A stretch of 64,000 nt of DNA from Paracoccus lutimaris (GTDB lineage: Bacteria; Pseudomonadota; Alphaproteobacteria; Rhodobacterales; Rhodobacteraceae). Made by a program: the position numbers and the translations under genes. The notes under the pieces are model-generated. The model searched no databases. It was not told the origin of the DNA and saw nothing but the letters and a program-made list of their open reading frames with translations. This document shows positions 59,767 to 64,000 of the stretch, one piece after another (positions within the stretch are counted from its first letter, which is position 1; each line of letters begins with the position of its first letter). Where the stretch lies: contig NZ_QPJL01000002.1 of the NCBI RefSeq assembly GCF_003337565.1, positions 62,001 through 126,000 on the forward strand, written 5' to 3'.

Positions 59767-60384
59767 ATGACACGCGGGGGCCGGGAAAAGGACCGCGAGA
59801 CGCCCGAACGGCGCTGCATCGTGACGGGCGAAACCCAGCCGAAGGCCGGGCTAATCCGCTTTGTCGCGGGCCCCGATGCCGAGGTCGTCCCGGATCTGGC
59901 GGAGAAACTGCCCGGCCGCGGCTTCTGGGTCGTGGCCGAGCGGGCGGCACTGGACAAGGCGGCAGCCAAGGGGCTGTTTTCGCGCGGTGCAAAGGCGCAG
60001 GTCTCGGCTCCGCCCGAGCTGCTGGCGATGATTGAGACCGGGCTGGCGCGGCGTGTCACTGACACGCTGTCCCTGGCCCGCAAGGCGGGACTGGCGGTGG
60101 CTGGTTTCGAAAAGGTCAAGGACTGGCTGGCGGCCGGCAGGGCAAAGGTGCTCTTGCAGGCCAGCGACGGGTCCGACCGCGGCAAAGGCAAGCTCTGGAC
60201 CCCGCCCGGCGGGCGCTGGTTCGGTTGCCTGACCGCATCAGAATTGGGTTTGTCCTTTGGGCGCGATCATGTCATACACAGCGCGCTTGCGCCGGGGGGC
60301 CTGACCGACAAATTGATCAGGGACGCGAGCAGACTGACGGGTCTGCGCGGGCATGACGGCGGTGTATCCGCCGGGAAGGAATGA
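59767..60384 (+). CDS. ylxR: YlxR-type RNA-binding protein with L7Ae-like domain
   Basis: This 205-residue protein joins an N-terminal YlxR/DUF448 domain ([41 protein letters not shown]) to a C-terminal L7Ae/L30e-like segment ([38 protein letters not shown]). This fusion is usual in Alphaproteobacteria, where Bacilli have two separate proteins. A role in RNA or ribosome metabolism is inferred from the fold and the nusA-infB location. It lies 15 bp after nusA and 7 bp before infB. Confidence 0.9.
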   Translation: MTRGGREKDRETPERRCIVTGETQPKAGLIRFVAGPDAEVVPDLAEKLPGRGFWVVAERAALDKAAAKGLFSRGAKAQVSAPPELLAMIETGLARRVTDTLSLARKAGLAVAGFEKVKDWLAAGRAKVLLQASDGSDRGKGKLWTPPGGRWFGCLTASELGLSFGRDHVIHSALAPGGLTDKLIRDASRLTGLRGHDGGVSAGKE

Positions 60385-60391
60385 AGATCGG

Positions 60392-62944
60392 ATGAGCGAT
60401 AACGACGGAAAGAAACCCCTGGGTCTTGGCGGCGGCTCTGGCCGTTCGGGCCAGGTGAAGCAAAGCTTCAGCCACGGCCGGACCCATAACGTGGTCGTCG
60501 AGACCAAGCGCAAGCGCGTCGTCGTGCCCGGCAAGGCCGGTGCAGCGGCGGGTGGCGCACGCGCCGGCTCGTCCTCGGTTGTGTCGGGCGACCCGTCCAA
60601 GCGCCCCGCCGGCATCTCGGATGCCGAGATGGAGCGGCGTCTGGCCGCGCTGAAGGCCGCCAAGGCCCGCGAGGTCGAGGAAGCCGCAGCGCGCGAGGCC
60701 GAGGAAAAGGCCCGCGAGGAAGAACGCGAACGCCGCCGCCTTGAGATCGAGGCGAAGGAGCGCGAGGAACGCGAACGCGAGGAAGCCCTGCGCCTGAAGG
60801 CCGAGGAAGACGAGCGCCGCGCCCGCGAGGCCGAGCTGCGTGAAAAGAAAAAGGCCGAGGTCCGCGCCAAGCCCGCGCCCGAGGCACGCCCCGCCTCGCC
60901 TGCCGACCGTGCCGCCGCCGAGGCCGCCGCCGCGCGCGCCGAGACCAAGGGCGTCAGCGCCGCGCCGCGCAAAACCGACCGCGACCGCGACACCCGCGGC
61001 CCCTCGACCGACGACCGCGACAGCCGCAACAAGAACCGCGACGACAACCGCCGCACCGGCAAGCTGTCCCTGTCGCAGGCACTTGACGGCGAAGGCGGAC
61101 GCCAGCGCAGCCTTGCCGCGATGAAGCGCAAGCAGGAAAAGGCCCGGCAGAAAGCCATGGGCGGCGCCCAGCGTCCCGAAAAGCAGGTCCGCGAAGTGCA
61201 GCTTCCCGAAACCATCATGGTCTCGGAACTGGCGAACCGCATGGCCGAGCGCACCCCCGACGTCATCAAGTCGCTGATGCGCATGGGCATGATGGTGACC
61301 GCGAATCAGGGCATCGACGCCGACACCGCCGAACTGGTGATCGACGAATTCGGCCATCGCGCCGTCCGCGTCTCGGATTCCGATGTGGAACAGGTCATCG
61401 ACCAGGTCGAGGACAAGCCCGAGGATCTGCAGCCGCGTCCGCCGGTCGTGACCATCATGGGCCATGTCGACCACGGCAAGACCTCGCTTCTGGACGCGAT
61501 CCGCAAGGCGAATGTCGTTGCGGGCGAGGCCGGGGGCATCACCCAGCATATCGGCGCCTATCAGGTGCAGACCGAATCCGGTGCGCTGCTGACCTTCCTC
61601 GACACGCCCGGCCACGCCGCGTTCACGTCGATGCGGGCCCGTGGGGCGCAGGTCACCGATATCGTGGTGCTGGTCGTCGCCGCCGATGACGCGGTCATGC
61701 CGCAGACCATCGAGGCGATCAACCACGCCAAGGCCGCCAAGGTGCCGATGATCGTGGCGATCAACAAGATCGACAAGCCGGCGGCCAATCCGCAAAAGGT
61801 CCGCACGGATCTGTTGCAGCACGAGGTCGTCGTCGAGGCGATGTCGGGCGAGGTGCAGGATGTCGAGATCTCGGCCAAGACCGGCCAGGGTCTGGATCAG
61901 CTTCTGGAAGCCATCGCGCTGCAGGCGGAAATCCTTGAACTGAAAGCCAATCCCGACCGTCCCGCCCAGGGCGCGGTGATCGAGGCCCAGCTGGATGTGG
62001 GCCGTGGTCCCGTCGCCACCGTTCTGGTCCAGAACGGCACGCTCAAGCGCGGCGACATCTTTGTCGTCGGCGAGCAGTGGGGCAAGGTCCGGGCGCTGAT
62101 CAACGACCAGGGTGAGCGCGTCGAAGAGGCCGGTCCCTCGGTCCCGGTCGAGGTGTTGGGTCTGAACGGCACGCCCGAGGCCGGTGACGTCCTGAACGTC
62201 GTCGAGACCGAGGCGCAGGCCCGCGAGATCGCCGATTACCGCATTCAGGCCGCCAAGGACAAACGCGCCGCCGCCGGCGCCGCGATCACGCTGGACCAGA
62301 TGCTGGCCAAGGCGAAAGCCGACGAAAGCGTGGTCGAGCTGCCGGTTCTGGTCAAAGCCGACGTGCAGGGCTCGGCCGAGGCCATCGTTCAGGCGCTGGA
62401 AAAGATCGGCAACGACGAGGTGCGCGTCCGCGTGCTGCATTACGGCGTCGGCGCCATCACCGAATCGGATATCGGTCTGGCCGAGGCCTCGGGCGCGCCG
62501 GTCATCGGCTTCAACGTCCGGGCCAATGCCCCGGCGCGGAACGCCGCCAACCAGAAGGGTGTCGAGATCCGCTATTACTCGATCATCTACGATCTGGTGG
62601 ATGACATCAAAGCGGCGGCCTCGGGCCTGCTCTCGGCCGAAGTGCGCGAAAACTTCATCGGCTATGCCGAGATCAAGGAAGTCTTCCGTGTCTCGGGCAT
62701 CGGCAATGTCGCCGGCTGTCTGGTCACCGAGGGCGTGGCCCGTCGCTCCGCCGGCGTCCGCCTGCTGCGCGACAACGTGGTGATCCACGAAGGCACGCTG
62801 AAGACCCTCAAGCGCTTCAAGGACGAGGTCAAGGAAGTGCAGTCCGGTCAGGAATGCGGCATGGCCTTTGAAAACTACGACGACATCCGCAAGGGCGACG
62901 TCATCGAGATCTTTGAACGCGAGGAAGTGCAGCGCCAGCTGTAA
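60392..62944 (+). CDS. infB: Translation initiation factor IF-2
   Basis: This 850-residue protein has a long N-terminal region of Lys/Arg/Glu-rich low complexity (about residues 85-250). The IF-2 N2 domain ([25 protein letters not shown]) and the GTPase domain follow: GHVDHGKTS from about residue 357, DTPGHAAF, and NKIDKP. Domains II-IV end it, with [14 protein letters not shown] and [25 protein letters not shown]. It delivers initiator tRNA to the 30S subunit. ATG 60392 is chosen over an upstream in-frame codon because GAAGGAATGAAGATCGG provides the ribosome site. A strong terminator follows. Confidence 0.97.
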   Translation: MSDNDGKKPLGLGGGSGRSGQVKQSFSHGRTHNVVVETKRKRVVVPGKAGAAAGGARAGSSSVVSGDPSKRPAGISDAEMERRLAALKAAKAREVEEAAAREAEEKAREEERERRRLEIEAKEREEREREEALRLKAEEDERRAREAELREKKKAEVRAKPAPEARPASPADRAAAEAAAARAETKGVSAAPRKTDRDRDTRGPSTDDRDSRNKNRDDNRRTGKLSLSQALDGEGGRQRSLAAMKRKQEKARQKAMGGAQRPEKQVREVQLPETIMVSELANRMAERTPDVIKSLMRMGMMVTANQGIDADTAELVIDEFGHRAVRVSDSDVEQVIDQVEDKPEDLQPRPPVVTIMGHVDHGKTSLLDAIRKANVVAGEAGGITQHIGAYQVQTESGALLTFLDTPGHAAFTSMRARGAQVTDIVVLVVAADDAVMPQTIEAINHAKAAKVPMIVAINKIDKPAANPQKVRTDLLQHEVVVEAMSGEVQDVEISAKTGQGLDQLLEAIALQAEILELKANPDRPAQGAVIEAQLDVGRGPVATVLVQNGTLKRGDIFVVGEQWGKVRALINDQGERVEEAGPSVPVEVLGLNGTPEAGDVLNVVETEAQAREIADYRIQAAKDKRAAAGAAITLDQMLAKAKADESVVELPVLVKADVQGSAEAIVQALEKIGNDEVRVRVLHYGVGAITESDIGLAEASGAPVIGFNVRANAPARNAANQKGVEIRYYSIIYDLVDDIKAAASGLLSAEVRENFIGYAEIKEVFRVSGIGNVAGCLVTEGVARRSAGVRLLRDNVVIHEGTLKTLKRFKDEVKEVQSGQECGMAFENYDDIRKGDVIEIFEREEVQRQL

Positions 62945-62966
62945 GCCGCGTCAGGATCGGGACAGG

Positions 62967-62993
62967 GGGCGGGCCGCAAGGTCCGCCCTTTTT
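62967..62993 (+). terminator. Rho-independent terminator of the rimP-infB operon
   Basis: GGGCGGGCC (62967-62975), a GCAA tetraloop, and GGTCCGCCC (62980-62988) form a 9-bp stem (one G-T pair) followed by TTTTT, 23 bp beyond the infB stop. Confidence 0.92.
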
Positions 62994-63078
62994 CGTTGCG
63001 GGGTCCATGGCCAAAATTTACGGAGTAAACGCCCGAAAAACGGCGATGCCCGGGCGCAAATCCGGGTAAAAGACGGTT

Positions 63079-64000
63079 ATGTTGTTCGATCTTCCTGACC
63101 ATGCCGCGCTTTACGCCGCCTTGCTTGCCCGCGACGCCCGCTATGACGGGCAAGCCTATGTCTGCGTGGCATCGACCGGCATCTTCTGTCGGCTGACCTG
63201 TCCCGCCCGCAAGCCAAAGCTGGAAAACTGCGCCTTCTATGCCACCATCGGCGAATGTATCGAGGCGGGATTCCGGGCCTGCAAGCGCTGCCACCCGCTT
63301 CGGGCGGCGGCACTGGCGGATCCCGCGATTGCCACATTCCTGAATGCTCTGAACGAACGCCCCGATCTGCGCTGGTCCGAGCAGCATATCGAACAGATGG
63401 GCTATGACCCCTCGACCGTCCGGCGCAGTTTCAAGCGCCAGTTCGGCATGACATTTCTGGAAATGGCGCGGCAGCGCCGCATCCGCGAAGGTTTCGCGAC
63501 GCTGGCCTCGGGCGGAAAGGTCATCACCGCCCAGTATGAGGCAAGTTTCGATTCCGCCAGCGCCTTTCGCGCCGCCTTCGCGCGCCTTCTGGGTTGCGCG
63601 CCGGCGGCGCTTGTCGCGGACAGGCCGCTGCGGGCGACGTGGATACCGACACCCTTGGGCGACATGATCGCGATCAGCAGCCGCAGCCACCTGCATTTGC
63701 TGGAATTCGTCGATCGCAAGGGCCTGCCCGCCGAGCTGAAGCGGTTGCAGGCCGGATCGCGGGAGGGGCTGGGGATCGGCGCGATGCCCCCCTCGGAACA
63801 GGCTGCCTCCGAGCTTGGCGATTATTTCGCCGCCCGCTCGGCCAGGTTCACGACGCCGCTGGCGCTGACCGGCGACGCATTCACACGGCAGGTCTGGCAG
63901 GCGCTGCGTGAAATCCCTGTCGGCGAGACCCGCAGCTATGACGACATCGCACGCCGGATCGGCCGCCCCTCGGCCACGCGCGCGGTGGCGCGGGCGAATG
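63079..64000 (+). CDS. ada: Bifunctional methyltransferase/transcriptional activator Ada (truncated by window end)
   Basis: The frame opens at ATG 63079 and runs to the window edge (307 codons). The N-terminal zinc methyl-phosphotriester domain has Cys37 and Cys41 (STGIFCRLTCPAR) and Cys68 and Cys71 (RACKRCHP), matching E. coli Cys38, 42, 69 and 72. An AraC-type helix-turn-helix follows (VRRSFKRQFGMTFLEMARQRRIREGF), then the start of the O6-alkylguanine methyltransferase domain (FTRQVWQALREIPVGETRSYDDIARRIG). The acceptor PCHR motif would lie just beyond the window. It senses and repairs alkylated DNA. A TTTAC-GGA-GTAAA palindrome lies at 63017-63029 upstream. Confidence 0.93.
   Translation, partial: MLFDLPDHAALYAALLARDARYDGQAYVCVASTGIFCRLTCPARKPKLENCAFYATIGECIEAGFRACKRCHPLRAAALADPAIATFLNALNERPDLRWSEQHIEQMGYDPSTVRRSFKRQFGMTFLEMARQRRIREGFATLASGGKVITAQYEASFDSASAFRAAFARLLGCAPAALVADRPLRATWIPTPLGDMIAISSRSHLHLLEFVDRKGLPAELKRLQAGSREGLGIGAMPPSEQAASELGDYFAARSARFTTPLALTGDAFTRQVWQALREIPVGETRSYDDIARRIGRPSATRAVARAN

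Noticed and set aside
60640-60880. Repeating GAGGAAGCC / CGCGAGGAA-like units that could suggest a repeat array
   Set aside because: They encode the charged low-complexity N-terminal region of IF-2. Units are irregular with no spacers, so this is neither CRISPR nor a tandem array.
60317-62788. An 823-codon minus-strand frame across infB
   Set aside because: It is antisense to IF-2, Gly/Ala/Leu-rich without domain order, and produced by codon-position GC bias.

Overview
The window is ordinary, gene-dense, GC-rich alphaproteobacterial chromosome, most likely Rhodobacterales and probably Paracoccus or a close relative. The evidence is the frcR/frcBCA fructose ABC locus, a gltD-(exported protein)-gltB arrangement, the DUF1289, DUF1178 and DUF2794 housekeeping families, a complex I NDUFA9-like protein, a free-standing catechol-siderophore-type condensation domain (Paracoccus denitrificans makes parabactin), and strong GC bias at third codon positions. 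There is no rRNA, CRISPR array, prophage or plasmid backbone. The only mobile-element trace is a degenerate IS5-like transposase tail. I found no multi-gene system that looks wholly new; the best unusual items are local.

Layout. 0-2.9 kb: end of ruvX, a DUF1289 gene, cbpM/cbpA, and frcR. 2.9-6 kb: frcBCA, divergent from frcR. 6-12.6 kb: mog-argG, two tandem paralogous membrane-protein genes (the second broken by a 14-bp tandem repeat), ilvA, and a divergent Hpt / response-regulator-PP2C pair. 12.6-17.4 kb: IS remnant, NUDIX gene, tRNA-Leu(CAG), GMC oxidoreductase, NDUFA9-like gene, uppP. 17.6-27.2 kb: glutamate synthase genes, a cation diffusion facilitator and a dicarboxylate/amino-acid symporter. 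27.3-36.3 kb: a divergent amino-sugar salvage island. On the minus strand are murQ and a complete sugar ABC importer. On the plus strand are a BadF-type kinase, a GntR regulator, a SIS-type deaminase and nagA. The two arms are separated by matched operator-like repeats.

36.4-42.6 kb: DUF2794, the orphan condensation domain, DUF1178, waaA, rpe, hslO and a CoA-pyrophosphatase-type NUDIX gene. 42.6-46.8 kb: a translationally coupled run of CCA-adding enzyme, ABC exporter and RNA methyltransferase. 46.9-49.1 kb: an envelope cluster of two L,D-transpeptidases and a CAP-domain lipoprotein. 49.2-57.4 kb: AraC/SDR, hemH, a degenerate methyltransferase, comF, grxC, nitrilase, MarR, ubiG and pip. 57.4-62.9 kb: the rimP-nusA-ylxR-infB operon behind a promoter and a terminator-like leader. 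The window ends inside ada.

Many neighbours overlap by 1-4 bases (ATGA, TGATG), so translational coupling is the rule. A dispersed intergenic element, a GC-rich hairpin followed by a GATATTT...ATGAA core, occurs four times at gene ends.
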